Shown here piece after piece: positions 1-12,400 of a DNA stretch of 64,000 bases. The notes under the pieces are model-generated. The model was not told the DNA's origin. It worked only from the letters and a program-made list of their open reading frames with translations, and ran no database searches. Each line of letters begins with the position of its first letter. The stretch's first letter is position 1. The DNA is from Lasiodiplodia sp. COLG20 (lineage: Eukaryota; Ascomycota; Dothideomycetes; Botryosphaeriales; Botryosphaeriaceae): contig VNWV01000001.1 in the NCBI GenBank assembly GCA_009801085.1, positions 3,596,001 to 3,660,000 of the forward strand, in the 5' to 3' direction. The position numbers were made by a program, and so were the translations under genes.

Positions 1-534
1 ACCTCCTTTGGAGACAGGGCCTGTAGCTTTCTTCCAAAGGGATCCCTTCTTCGTGCTTCATTGGGACAGTCTGGTGTGATTATCAAGCCCCATATTGCAT
101 TCAGAATATCGAGTCTCGTTAAACCATGCAAAAGGGAGCAAGCTTGCGGCTTTGCTGCAGTGATGTGTGGGGAATCTCCGTCTATAGTTTATTCGTTGAT
201 TCTCTTCACGGATAGAACCTCTCCACTGAGTTGAAACACGTTCAATAATTGTGCACCTTTTGCTTTCCTAATACTTAAGGCTACATAGGGTTATCATCCT
301 TTGTGTCATCCAATCATAATACCGCCTCGGCGCATTGTTGGATTGTGTAACATCAATTTCCTGTTGAGATGTCAGCTTACTGATCAGGCTGAACTCCGCA
401 CGGGCTGGCCCTTGTGGCTGCTGCCTGTAGCGAGGTAGATAAGCGGGTGCCTGCTTATTGCTTCCCCCTCATCGCCAACATCTCACGAGACAATTGCTAT
501 CCTTCGCATCATCACCATCCTCAGCCTGTCGACC
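1..534. other. Intergenic, 5' of HET gene
   Basis: No supported gene. The short ORF at 414-605 overlaps the start of the HET gene in another frame and is not convincing. This stretch presumably holds the HET promoter; I see no clear TATA element close to the start codon. Confidence 0.5.
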
Positions 535-2481
535 ATGCTCTGCGCAGTGTGCTTATCGATATTTCGCCAGAAAGAGAAACTTCTATTAGGCCCGCATCAT
601 ACTAGCATTGAACATCTCGAAATGGCAGCACGCTCTGGCTGCAGACTTTGTCTGGCGGTTCAACACAATATTCTCCCAGAAATCAGGAAATTTGATCAGG
701 AGAACGGCGCCCAAGACTGGAAATTTGTTTACGATCTAGCGTTTAATACACTCACCGTCGAAGCAGGAAACGACTATTGTCGTCTTGAACAATCATTTCT
801 CCTTGTGCGCTGTCCTGATATTCAGCACCCAAAAAATCGCAAAGACTTCCAGGACTTAGCTGCTATGGACCTCCTTCATCAGCCATGGCGTGTCAGGCAT
901 GACGATTATTGGCGAGATATTCCTGACAATACAGGACACAGCGATGTTGCCAAGCAGGCGCTTGATTGGCTCCAGACTTGCTTGAAGACACATAGCGCTT
1001 GTGAGTGTGATCTTCAAGCACCTGCGTACTATCCGAAACGGCTGCTCGATATTAGTCCGGATGAGAGCCGCCTCATTCTGACTGCCTCAGGGAGACCATG
1101 CAGCCAGTATGCGACACTCAGTCATTGCTGGGGATCCACCCCATTCTTCCGTCTGTCTTCGAGCAACGAGGAAGACCTTAAACGGCGGCTGCCTGTTGAA
1201 GAATTACCGCGATCGTTCCGCGACGCAATTCTCTTCACCCAGCGGCTCGGCATTCGATACCTATGGATAGACAGCCTGTGCATCCTGCAAGAAGGACCCG
1301 GACACGCCGAGGATTGGAACGAACAGGCCTCTCTCATGCACTCTATCTACTCGAATGGGATACTTAACATCTCAATTCTCCACGCACAAAACCCTCACGT
1401 TGGCGCCTTCAAAACTCGTAATCCAGATACAATACAGCCATGTTACATCTCTCGGTGTGAAGATGGGGTCTATGAAGACATGTGGGCTCTTCTGGACACT
1501 AACACTGATTTTCAAAACGCTATAACACGATCGACGCTCTCAAAACGTGGATGGGTAGTCCAAGAGCGGATGCTCTCGCCAAGGACGATACATTTCGCCT
1601 CCGACCGTATTTTCTGGGAATGCAGATCTGGCAATCTCCTCACGGAATCATACGTTTCAGGCCTGGGGAACATGCAGGAAGTTCAAATTGACGTTGATCT
1701 TTCCATATGCAAAGTGCCAACATCATCCAGACCCCGGGCCTACGAGATTTCATACGCATGGGACCAAGTCATCCAATACTACGCGGCGGCAGAGCTCAGC
1801 AAGCCAGAAAAAGACAAACTGATCGCTATTGCGGGTGTCGCCAGATATTTTGGTACCTTTTTCGATGATCAATATGTCGCGGGCTTTTTTCGCTGTCATC
1901 TTCCGTATAGTCTCCTTTGGGCGGCTTTGATGGAAGATGACTCCTTGCCCCCTGAACTTGCAGTCGGGATTGCCAGCACAACAGCATATCGAGGACCTAC
2001 TTGGAGCTGGGTCAGCACAAATAGCGGGATCAGTTTCCTGCTAGTTGATGTGTATGAGACGCAAGTCACTGTGGAAAGAGTGGATGTGCAGCCTCTGGAC
2101 CAGCAAAACAAGTACGGGCAAATCAAACACGCAGAAATAACACTGTGCGGAGTGTTGCTACCATGTAAGCTAAAGCATGATGCGAACGGTCATTTTCCAG
2201 GTTGGATGGGTATCTTGGAGCAATTTGAAGTCGCTGAAGACGGCACAATACTCCCTGGATCTCAGGATCGGGAAGGGGCAGACGGGCGTTTGAGAATAAT
2301 GCTGGACCGTACGCTCCATCCTTCATCGGAGCAAAGCTTTATGGCCCTACCTTTCGATCGTTACGGAGGACTTCTTTTACGGAGCACATATATACAGGGA
2401 GTCTATACGCGGGTAGGAGTATTCTTAGGTTATGCGAATATCCCTCAGGGTTGTCGTTGTCAGACTGTACAAATAGTTTGA
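535..2481 (+). CDS. HET-domain (heterokaryon incompatibility) protein
   Basis: Intronless 648-residue ORF beginning at ATG 535. The N-terminus (LCAVCLSIF, then a C-x2-C pair near residue 35) and the HET core are both present: YATLSHCWG near residue 190, then RYLWIDSLCILQ about 50 residues on, then SKRGWVVQERMLSPR near 340. These are the conserved blocks of fungal HET domains, which trigger cell death when activated during non-self recognition. A hydrophobic, W-rich C-terminal half (GPTWSWVS near 490) follows, as is usual. No NACHT or repeat domain is attached, so this is the stand-alone class. It ends about 160 bp from the 3' end of a convergent DUF3433 gene. The family assignment is firm; a specific allorecognition role is inferred. 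Confidence 0.9.
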   Translation: MLCAVCLSIFRQKEKLLLGPHHTSIEHLEMAARSGCRLCLAVQHNILPEIRKFDQENGAQDWKFVYDLAFNTLTVEAGNDYCRLEQSFLLVRCPDIQHPKNRKDFQDLAAMDLLHQPWRVRHDDYWRDIPDNTGHSDVAKQALDWLQTCLKTHSACECDLQAPAYYPKRLLDISPDESRLILTASGRPCSQYATLSHCWGSTPFFRLSSSNEEDLKRRLPVEELPRSFRDAILFTQRLGIRYLWIDSLCILQEGPGHAEDWNEQASLMHSIYSNGILNISILHAQNPHVGAFKTRNPDTIQPCYISRCEDGVYEDMWALLDTNTDFQNAITRSTLSKRGWVVQERMLSPRTIHFASDRIFWECRSGNLLTESYVSGLGNMQEVQIDVDLSICKVPTSSRPRAYEISYAWDQVIQYYAAAELSKPEKDKLIAIAGVARYFGTFFDDQYVAGFFRCHLPYSLLWAALMEDDSLPPELAVGIASTTAYRGPTWSWVSTNSGISFLLVDVYETQVTVERVDVQPLDQQNKYGQIKHAEITLCGVLLPCKLKHDANGHFPGWMGILEQFEVAEDGTILPGSQDREGADGRLRIMLDRTLHPSSEQSFMALPFDRYGGLLLRSTYIQGVYTRVGVFLGYANIPQGCRCQTVQIV

Positions 2482-2641
2482 GACCAAACTTCCGCTTAGT
2501 ATTAGGATAAATTCCTATAACAGAATATCCCTTTCAAACGTAGTAGTTTCAGGGCCACGGGATAGCAGGTCCCCACTTCCCACAGCGTGCCTCAGGCGTA
2601 GCCCCTATAATGGTCCTGCAGGACAAATTTACAACACAGCC

Positions 2642-5600
2642 CTACTCACCCTCCTCAACAACCTCAATACCCCACCTCCGCTCGCCACTGCTATCCTCAA
2701 ACCAGCCCAGCTTCGTCTTAACACCCCTCTCCTTCTCCAGGCCCTCCGATCCCCGCTCCCGCACGAGCTGCAGCAGCCTGTCGCTGTGCGCGACCAGGAC
2801 GAGCACGTCGCCCAGACACTCGATGTTGCGGTCGAGGTTGCGCAGGTACTTGCGCTGCAGCGCCGCGATGGCGACGGTCGTGAAAATCAGCCACGCGAGG
2901 ATGGCGACGCTGAGCCAGACGGCGACGGCGTTCATGCGTAGGAGCTCGACTTGAGTCGATACTTCGACGAGGGCGGTGCGATTCGTGTGGGATGGTGGTT
3001 GGGGTGGCAGCGGGAAGAGTTGGTAGCCCTCGCCTGGGACCCACTTGTAGGTCGAGTTGATGCCGTACGGCAGGCTCGCGTTGATTTCTTGGTACACCCA
3101 ACTTGGGGCCGTCGCTGATAGGTTGCTGCTCACGAAGTGTTGGAAGAAGGTCGAGAAGGCTTTCTCGGCGTGACGTTGCATGGTAGACGCGTTCAGAAGA
3201 GCGGTCGGGTCCTTGTTCGCCATCGCGTACATTGAATACGTCATGAAGTCGAGGTTGAGGCCCTGGCTTCGGTCGCGGAAGCCGAAGGTGTCTTGTAGCG
3301 TGGTCGTGCTTCCAAGCAGAGCTTCTATAAACATAACACCGTAGTTACTAAGCGATTGATCATTATTCAGTCAGCTAATTGTCTCCAAAAAAAAAAGCCA
3401 TCATTGCATTTCCCCAAAAGTTGACTTACAGCCCAGTGTAGTTTGCCTCAGCTGTGGAAAGTCGCCTCTTCTCCGGTGATAAGGCGGATTGTTTACCAGG
3501 GCCACGGTAATCTAAAAAGGCGTCATTCCATGCCTCCGTAGCGTTTACAGTCCCGGCTATGATGCTAAAAGAGTGCACTTCCCCACTGCGTGGGTCAAGC
3601 GTAACATTGGCAACCGTGGACTCAATTATTGGCTGGCAGTGGAGAGCTTGTACGGAAGGAATTTCCTTGTATATGGCTGTCCTATTCCATGTCTCGGAAG
3701 TGAACATTAAATCGCCGTGAATCCACTTCGTCGTCAAGGTTAGCGGCCATGTGAAACCCAGAAAGGGCCAGAAATTGCTGGGGTTTGGAGCTATTGGGAG
3801 ATCTGCCGTCCAATACCCCAGTGCAGAAGGTCCAGTTCCCTGTTCCGCGGAGCGATTTAGACAACATTGAACGTCAAGCCCATCTGCTAAATATGTCGTG
3901 TTGAAGAAGTTGGCCCCCGACCATGGGTTCGGCGGGCCCAGTCGGTACGCCGTTTCGAGTCCTTCTGGGATCGAATTTGTATTCAGGTGCATCGTGAGAT
4001 TGACCAGCGTGAGCCAAGAAGATGTGTCAGCTAGTTCTTCATAGCCACTGCATTTGACGCGACCACGGACTGCTGGAGTGGTCAACGATACCGTAACCTC
4101 TGGGGTGAAAGGAGAAGCCCCTAAATCTTGAGTAAGTTCTTTGTCGATAGAACGTGTTAATTCGAGGGGTACAAAGCTCCAGCCGTCCTTGCTCCAAGGT
4201 GGTTGAGATCCATTCAAAGCCAGCTGAATCGTGGCACTGTACAACCAGTTTGTGGCATCGCCGAGGTAAAATGTGGGGAGAAATGACCGTACGTATGCTA
4301 TTTTATCGCTCAGGCGTGACTGACAAGACGGACAATCGATGATGTAAGACGTCCGGCGTAGTTCGAGCTGTCTGTCGGCTTCATGGACTCTGATGATATT
4401 GCCTTGGCCGCGCTGAAATAGGGCGGACATAGCTATGGTGACTGAGATAAACATTAAAATGCAGATCACAGAAGCTCATTGTGGCACTCACAGATTGGTG
4501 TCAGAGACGTTCCGATTGCGATAAAACACAGCGTCCAGTGCTTATTATTAATGGCCATCCAAGCAGCGACAAACCAGTACGACCCCTCGTAGGTCAGGCT
4601 GGGACCTTCTGCCACAGCAGATGGACCTGCAGCCATTGAGACAAATGGTTGTAGTCTGCGGAACAATACATCCATTGCATCCCACCACAAGGATATGCCG
4701 ACTGACAGCAAGGTGGCAACAATCGGGAATGGCGTTATAGCTGGCATGTGATGATCGAAAATTGAAATATCTGTTTGGTAGACGAATGCTGTGTTGTAGA
4801 GAAGTGACTTTGATGCGAAGGAATATAGGATAATTATTGCCGTGAGCAAAGCTGTCAGAAATAGAATTAAAGGGCCAAGGGTTCGCAGACGCAGTAGCCC
4901 CGGTCTGCAGTCTTGTTCGAGATTGAGTGCCAATCCTTCTATAAAGTTGCCTTGTAAGATAGTGTGGTTGCTAAAACGCATTTTGCAAACTTACTTGAGA
5001 GATCATCATCTACAGCATGGCACAAGTGAAGTCCGTTAGGACCGGTGGAAACTGCATGGTCTCCAGTGACCCTGGAAAGATCCTGAAATGTAGGTAACTC
5101 TCCACTCATTGGAACTGGTATCATAAACACAGCTCCTATGGCTGTTGAGGGGTCAACTCGTACGTTGAGAGGCCGACGACCCTTCCAGACGCAGTTCCAG
5201 ACGATGAGCATTAGGCACAGTTCCAGGACCAGGAATACCATGATTGTGATTGAGGTGCCTGTGATCAATACAACACGTCTTTCAATTGCATCGACGTCTC
5301 CAATGAAAGTCTTCGATTGGACCGATCCATTCTGAAGTATGGAGTACTGGAGTACTTCACCAAACAGCCGTTGCTTGACCGCCTTGGCTTTTGCTAAAAG
5401 ATCATGATCTTCCATCATCGCCGTAAAGTCGAAATTATACAATGCTGCAAGCATAGGACACAGTCCGTAGTAAGCGCCGCCGCTATACGTATACGGTAGA
5501 TGCAAGTATTCCGCCCATGATGGATCAAAAGCAAGACTCTCGAATTGATGCACACTCAGAGAATCATCACTAATAGGCTTACGTTGCTTCCCATGATGAG

Positions 5601-7236
5601 ATTGACTGAAATGGACTGTGGAAGGACTACCGGAAGTGCGTGCTGAAGATTCGACCGTTGCTGTGTAATACGACGAGCGGCAATCCCAGCCACTAAACGT
5701 AAAATTGGACGAAAAGGTGAAATCCGACGAACCGGTTCCCCATGGACTAGAGATAAACATTATTTCATGTCCTTCACAGCCTTCGAAAGACTGGAAATTG
5801 GCTGTAAACTCGCCGTCGCTAAGTGCGGCGGAAGTGGCGTTATTTATCCACAAAGCCCCTCCCAATTGGACTATATCTAAGGGTACATACGCAGTCAGGT
5901 TGTAGGAACATCCGCTTTCGGATTCCAACAACAGCGAGGCGTATGAATCGGGATGGTAAGTGTAACGGCTCGGGACGCGGTACCACGTTTTGTTGATCAA
6001 TGACAATGAGCCGCATTCCATATCTGTAGTTAGGGCCAATGATTCCGCTCGCCAAATGCGTTGGTCGTCTCCCAAGATAGGTCCAACCGGCATCTCGGGA
6101 GCGTCCTTTGGCCAGAATGGGACCACGTAGAAGTTATCCGTGATCCAGGCAGACGTCGACGTATTCTGAAGTAAATGGCCAATAACCCGGAGGTAAGTCT
6201 CTCTTCCCATTGATAGCTGCAATGGAGAATGTGCCCATGGGAGTAGTGTCGAAAATTCAACTTTGCTCGAAACTAGAATGTCGGTGGACTCAAGAAGAGA
6301 CGCTGACAGTGGAGATATTGCCAGAAAACCGATAACATTGATTATGGACGCCGCAATCAGTACCCAGCTCCAGTGACCTCGGTTCTTCTTTTTCGAAAAG
6401 CCGTCAGCAAGCGCAGTCCACCAAGCTCCGGGTACCTTCCAGATTGTATACTTGGCTGGTCCGCCCCCGTCTTTTGCCATTCGAGCAAGAGGTTCAGTTC
6501 TCTTGACGTCGTTCAAGAGCATCGCCGTCATCTGGACGTAGAGAACCGCCAAGACGGAAGGTGTAAAGCGCCACCCCAAGAGGATAAGTGAGCTTCCATC
6601 GTCGCTTCCAATGCCATGGTGTGTAATCGAGTACCACTGCAACGAAAGGAGAATAACCAGTAGGGAAATGGTAGAGACCGTTAGGAGATACAGAAATGGC
6701 TGCTTGAGGGTATAAGGTTGCCAATCGAATGCTTCGTCTGTTAGGCCCTTGCTTCTATTCCGGAGATCCTCTCGCTCCTCATCATGGACCTCTGTTGCAA
6801 GAGAGGTATTGTTCAGGGAAAAATTGTCGCCATGAGTCTCTGTGTTGAGGCAAGCTCTCGACTCATCATCAAAGTCCCGAGGACTGTTCGCGATTGGCCT
6901 GTAGCCATCGTGGTGAAGATGTCCAGAATTTACAAGGCCCGCATCGCCGTTTCCTCTTTGCATCCCTTCGATAATCAGCGAGGCTTGCGAGTTATTCGAG
7001 GTGGCCTGCCTGTCTCGCAGGTCCCACCTAAGAACGACGGAGTCGGAGGATGAGTTGAAAGCGGTCGTGGGGTGTAATGACTCAAGCTCGATGTCGGGTT
7101 GAGAGATCCTGATTGGGACATCGGATTCGCGTTGCGCTGGCGGACAGTCCCTTTTGCTAGCTCTGATTCTTCCACCGTTGCCCGTGGCCCAAGCTTCCAT
7201 TAGTGGTTGTGAACTCTGATCTGAATGAGGTTCCAT
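2642..7236 (-). CDS. DUF3433 large membrane protein, copy 1
   Basis: Four exons by eye: 7236-4995, 4938-4492, 4441-3430 and 3347-2642. The introns (4939-4994, 4442-4491, 3348-3429) have GTAAGT, GTGAGT and GTAAGT donors and all phases close, giving about 1,468 residues. The first ATG of the long ORF is at 7236; the upstream extension has no ATG. A polar N-terminus of about 180 residues is followed by repeated blocks of the DUF3433 type: membrane segments, then RFTPSVLAVLYVQMTAMLLNDVKR, later a second set around LLRLRTLGPLILFL and a last one at VAVWLSVAILAWLIF. Between them lie N-glycosylation-rich presumed extracellular parts. The function of DUF3433 proteins is unknown. It is clearly paralogous to the next minus-strand gene: same intron positions after the SL(T/S)P and membrane blocks, same C-terminal KLGWF...RWG(I/V)EVV ending. 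It carries one extra intron (3348-3429) that copy 2 lacks. Confidence 0.85.
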
Positions 7237-8278
7237 ATCGCGCGATCTGCTGCATAAGCTAAGAATCCACGATTCGGCGCCCTGGATCCGATTTGGGCTG
7301 CAAGTTGGACGTAAGGCTTTCGTGAATTGAGGACTTCTGGGCTCTAGCACCAAAAACAGGGGGCTGCTTGATTTATTCTCTTAGCCTCGTAGTTCACAAG
7401 GGTGGGGCCGATATGTTGTGCGTGTGCACCGAAATGCAGCAGCAGGAAATGATTGGACACGCAGAATCATTCCGAACGAAGTCATTATTCTCCTTACTGT
7501 TGTAGAGTGTTTGACGCCTCTCTGCAATAGGCTGGTGTCACAAACTCGGTGCGGCCTCTTCCCTCTTCATATGGATCTCGGGCAACCCTTGACGTAACAT
7601 TCAGCCCCCAATCCCTTGGCCACAACGCCGTACGACGGTACGACCCTGCCAAAAAACCACTTCAGACAACTCAGCTTGGAAACGGGGCACTGTGTAACCC
7701 CCTTAGGCTGTGCTATCCTGTCATGTGGCTGGTCCAGAATTTTTGAGTATACCTCGGTCTTACCAAAAATAGCTTTACCTTTAGTTGCATATCCACACTT
7801 CCGCACGGAAAGGATAAGTCTGGGCTGCTGATATCGGTCGGCAGATCTAGCTGTTGCTCACCGTTAACGATCGCTACCGATGCTCTCTATTTGCCCATAC
7901 TCCAGATAGAGTGATGCTGCAAGGGCTGATGACACGATGTCTAAGGGGAGTGGAGGGGAAATGCACCTTCAAGTCAAAGATGACGTAGGCAATCTCGTCG
8001 CCTCCGTCCAATCACATGGCTTTATTACGGAATCCCAAAATAGCGACATCAAAATCCTGTCTAGTTGTCAAGACCGTGACTGCCCATTCACATACGCTTT
8101 CTGCAGGTATGCCCGTTATCCCAGCCTTACCAGAATATAAAATCACCGAGCGGAGCAGCAATACCGCAGATAGAGACGACAAAATTGAGAGACAGAGAAA
8201 AAGGACTGATCTGAGCGAGAAACAAGACCCGTTGGTATTTTCCCTTAATTTCTTTTCTCCCTGGCCAGGAGTAAAAAC
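7237..8278. other. Intergenic, about 1 kb
   Basis: No supported gene. It is the upstream region of DUF3433 copy 1 and the downstream side of the HET relic. ORFs of 60-80 residues on both strands show no recognisable family. Confidence 0.5.
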
Positions 8279-9433
8279 CTAACCAATCCGAATGTTCCTC
8301 CGCTTTACAGCTGAAAATCCTATCCTCACCTTTTCGCCGTCAGACCCCTGCTTCGGTTTGCGGGTAAACACTTGACCAATTCCAAGGTTAAGATGCCCGA
8401 TTCTTTGTGCCACGCCATCGATTTCGTCGACCAGGAGGGCAAAAGGGTAATCTCTATGACACTTCAAAGTACCGAGAACAACCGCGGTGAACGTCCGGTA
8501 ACCATACCATCGTTTAACGACACGATGCTCAAAGATTTTGTCGAGAAAATAGGCTGGCGTGTAGCAAGTTTCAAACCCTGCGTTGATGAATTCCGCATAA
8601 AAGCCCGGTTTTCTACGTTTTGCCGTAGCTTTGCAACGCCACCAGGTTGGATCTCCCACGTGGATAAGCCTCAGTTGGATGGTATAAACGTTTCTCAAGT
8701 GGAGGGTTTGACCGATTGCGGAGGGATCGTCCTTCAGGTACGATAGCTCTTCAAACTTCTTCCATGTCATCAATTCGCCATTATTCAGCTCAATGCCAAT
8801 GTCAATTCCACTTTCGATAGACCACGGACCTTGTGACTGATATGGATCCACAGAAGAATTCCATCCAATCGGGCCTTGCCAGCCTGCCCAAGACCAGCTC
8901 GGGAACGGTGATCGGCGAGTAGTGGGTCCACTATTCTTCCAGCAGAGTCCAACGACAAAACCATCCAATGATGACCTCCCAATTGGGGCCATGTCCGTTG
9001 ACTGAGGGGAATGCGCTGGAAATTCGTTTCCACTGTTGCACTTGGAAACCGGAGGAAGCACAGGAACACCCCAAACGTGGTATACTGGATTCTTCAAGTC
9101 TTCAAAAGCACGTAAGATTCCAGAGAATGCATTGAGAGCATCAGAAGGATACGTCAAATCTTTCTTCGAGTACTCGGAAATACGGTCAGCGATGTGCTAT
9201 GGTTTGCTGCCGGCGCTATAAGCAGTTTTGATCCAACGAATCGAGCTGTAACTGTCAGACTCCTCGGCGTTCCGCTGCCACGAGCCAGGGGATCCGTTCG
9301 CTTCAGATCCTGTCGTCATGTCGATGATACAACAGCAAAAGCTAGCTTCACTTTCCGTAAATACGAGCCGTCGCCGGGAGAATCGGAATTCCTGGTAGGT
9401 CCATGCCCGAGAGTTCCACTTTGAATTGCGCAC
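8279..9433 (-). pseudogene. Truncated HET-domain relic with in-frame stop
   Basis: Reading from 9433 to 8279 in a single frame gives the C-terminal half of a HET protein: NSRAWTYQEFRFSRRRLVF, then after an interruption KKDLTYPSDALNAFSGIL and PSWSWAGWQGPI. These match the post-core blocks of HET proteins. An in-frame TAG lies at 9197-9199, one codon ahead of HIADRISEYS; the frame is the same before and after, so a single nonsense change explains it. The HET core itself (the SHxWG and LWIDxLCI blocks) is missing: the open frame begins only 19 bp from the stop codon of DUF3433 copy 2, so the 5' part was lost at or near that junction. TAG could derive from CAG or TGG by a CpA-to-TpA change, the type made by RIP, but this is inference. 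ORFs at 8279-9157 and 9197-9433 might be annotated as two small genes; I think that is wrong. Confidence 0.75.
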
Positions 9434-9451
9434 CGACTTCTATCGCCATCT

Positions 9452-12400
9452 TCAATCCCCATCCCCCCCATCGACGACCTCAACCCCCCATCTCGCCTCC
9501 CCCCGATCACCACCCCCAAACCACCCCAACTTCGTCACCACCTCCCTCCCACCTCCCCCCTCCCTCAACACCCCCAACAACCCCTCACTCCCCGCCACCA
9601 ACACCAACACATCCGCCACACACGCCACGTCCCCCCTCAACACCGCCCAATACCCGCGCTGCCCCACCGCCGCCACAACCCCCGTCGTCACCACCAACCA
9701 CCCCAGAATCGCGACAGCCAACCACACCGCGACATCGTTCATCCGCAGCAGACTTATCCGCGTCGCCGCCACTACCTCCGCCGCGCGCTCCGTCGGCGGC
9801 TGCTGCGTCGGCCACGTCTCCGGGTCGTCGCACGTCGCGCCGGTGTAGTTCCAGAGGCAGCCGGGGAGGGTGGCGGCGAGCGGCTGCCAGGCCCAGCTGC
9901 CGGCGGTGAGGGTGGAGGCGGAGAGGTTGCTGGAGACGAAGTGTTGGAAGAAGGTTGAGAAGGTGGTTTGGGCGGTTGTAAGCATGGTGTGGGCGGAGAG
10001 GAGGGCGTGGGGGTCGACCGAGGCGGCGGAGGACGACGAGGAAGAGGAAGAGGCGAGCGTGTACATGGCGTACGTCATGAAGTCGAAGTTCAGGCCGCGC
10101 TCGTGGTCGCGGAAGTTGAACGTCATGTCATCCGTGTTCTCGGCCACGGTGTCGAAGTCCCAGCCCGTGTAGCCATTGATCGACGCGGCGCGCAGCATGG
10201 AGAGGAGAAAAAGAATGCCGTAGCTGACGGAGACGTTCGACGGCGCTGTCGGGTCTTTCACTTCGTCGCGGTCGCCGTAGTCGACGAAGTTGTAGCGCCA
10301 CGCCTCGTCTGCGCTCGACGGCGGCTCGAGGATTGAGAACTTGGCGACGGCGCCGGTTTGCCGGTCGACGGTCACGTTGGCGGAGCTCTTCTCGATGATG
10401 GGCATGCACTTCAGCGCTTGGACCTGGGGAACTTCGGTGAACAAGAAGCGCGTGGGGCTGGTGTAGATGTTGTCGGTGATGAGGTCCGCGGAGAAATGGT
10501 TGCCCCAGATGTATTTGGTCGTGAAGTTGAATGGCGGCTGGAAGGTGGTGCCGCGGTCGGGCGACCAGTTGCCGATGGCAGCGCCTTTGGGTGGCCAGCT
10601 GGTGCTGCCGTTCTCGCAGCATATGGGCGTGGAGTCGTCTGCAAGTATCGACGTGTTGAAGAAGTTCGGGTACGCCAAGTCTCCGTAGGTTGCCTCTCCT
10701 AATTCGTACGCAGTCTTGGCTTTGTGTGGATTCGAGCTTGCGTTCCATAGCGAAGTGTTTGTCAAGTCCCGTTCCGTGACCCAGGCTGATAAATTATTCA
10801 AGTTTTCATACGGGCTGCATTCTATGCGGCCTCTGATGGCGGGCGTGACGACGGAGATATTGGTTGCTGGAATAACGGAAGAATTCTGAGGTGGGTTGGG
10901 TATCTCGATCTGAGACAGGTCGAGCGGAGCGAAACTCCAGCCATCGCGGCTCCATGGCGGTTGGGACCCGTTCATTGTTAGTTGTAGCGTCGCACTATAC
11001 AACCAATTCGTGGAGAAATTGGTATAGAGGTTAGAGACGATGCGAGCATTGTTGGTACCTGAAACCTGGCCCGTGAATTCCCATTCCGCTCGAAACAGAA
11101 AGGGAATTTGACGCAGTTCAAGGTTTCTTGTCGCGGATAAAGGGTGAACGAGGCTTCCTTGAGTGCGCTCAAACAAGGCAGACATAGCGATGGTTACTAA
11201 ACAGATTAGTACGTATTCTTATCCATCAGTGAAAGGAGTCTTACGAAGCGGCGAAAGGGAAGTTCCTATAGTAATTAAAAACAAGAACCAATGTTTCCTT
11301 GTTGCAGCCCAAAAGGCAGCCCAGGCCCAATACGATGACTGGTACGACAAGTCTATTCCGCGAGAGCGGGGTTGTGGTTTTTCGGCCATGGATAGATATG
11401 GTTGCAAGCGACGGAAGGTTGCGTCTAATGCACCCCACCATAAGCCAACTGATACGGCCAGTAAGGTGGGGATAATAGAGATTGGTGCTATCGTATGAGT
11501 CCCGAAGATTGACACGTCTGTTTCATAGACAAATGCTTCGCTGTAGAGAAGTGACCGCTTGGCGAAGCTGTAGAGAACAATCACGGCTACTGCAAGGGCG
11601 AGAAGAAAGAGGACAAAAGCCGTCAGTGTTCGTAAGCGAAGTACAGCCGGCCGCCAATCTGGCTTTGAAAGTTCGGCTTCCGTAGTTGTTGTATCTTGAA
11701 ACCGTTAGACAATAAACAAATGAAAGTCGGACAGCTTACGCACCTGGGTCCGCTCTCGTGATCTCACTTGATTCATGCAAGACCGACGGTGTGGTGAAGT
11801 ATCGTTTCTCTTGCAGAGCGCCCTTCGTGGAAGCATGCTTAAATGAGTTCTGCGTAGTAGGCGCATTGACGATCAAAGAGGCGACACCCGTAGTCGTGGC
11901 TGGGTCCTGTCGTAGATTGAGGGGTCTGAATCGATGGCCGGATAGTGTCCATAATACTGCAAGTAGGCACAAAGATAGGAAGAAGAATGTCGCCAAAGCA
12001 ATGGCAACTCCAGATGTCACTACAATGCGCGTCGCAACAACTGTCACAGTCCCGTTAATGTTCCTCTCCGGAGCATGCTGCTCCTGAAGAGAATACTGTA
12101 GTACCTCACCAAAGATTCTCTGCTTCACACGAGAGGCCTGAGTGAGCAAATCGTGGTCGTCCACCATAGCCTTGAAGTTGAAGTTGTAAAGAGCTCCGAA
12201 AAGGACCATTAAGCCAGTGTTAGGGGGGCGGCTCATTGATGATGAGGACTCTACCAGGTAGTCTGACCAAGGAAAGCCGAGAGATAGATTTTGAGCCAGA
12301 TTGACGTCTAAGAAGCTGTCGGGAATAGGCGAGCGCTTTTTGCGGTATTCCTCTTCATCGAATACCATCTCGGAAAAAGTGCTGGATATGCGGGCCGTGA

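Noticed and set aside
9403..9909. Proline/serine-rich 168-residue plus ORF
   Set aside because: Antisense to the glycine-rich C-terminus of DUF3433 copy 2; composition is explained by the C-rich strand.
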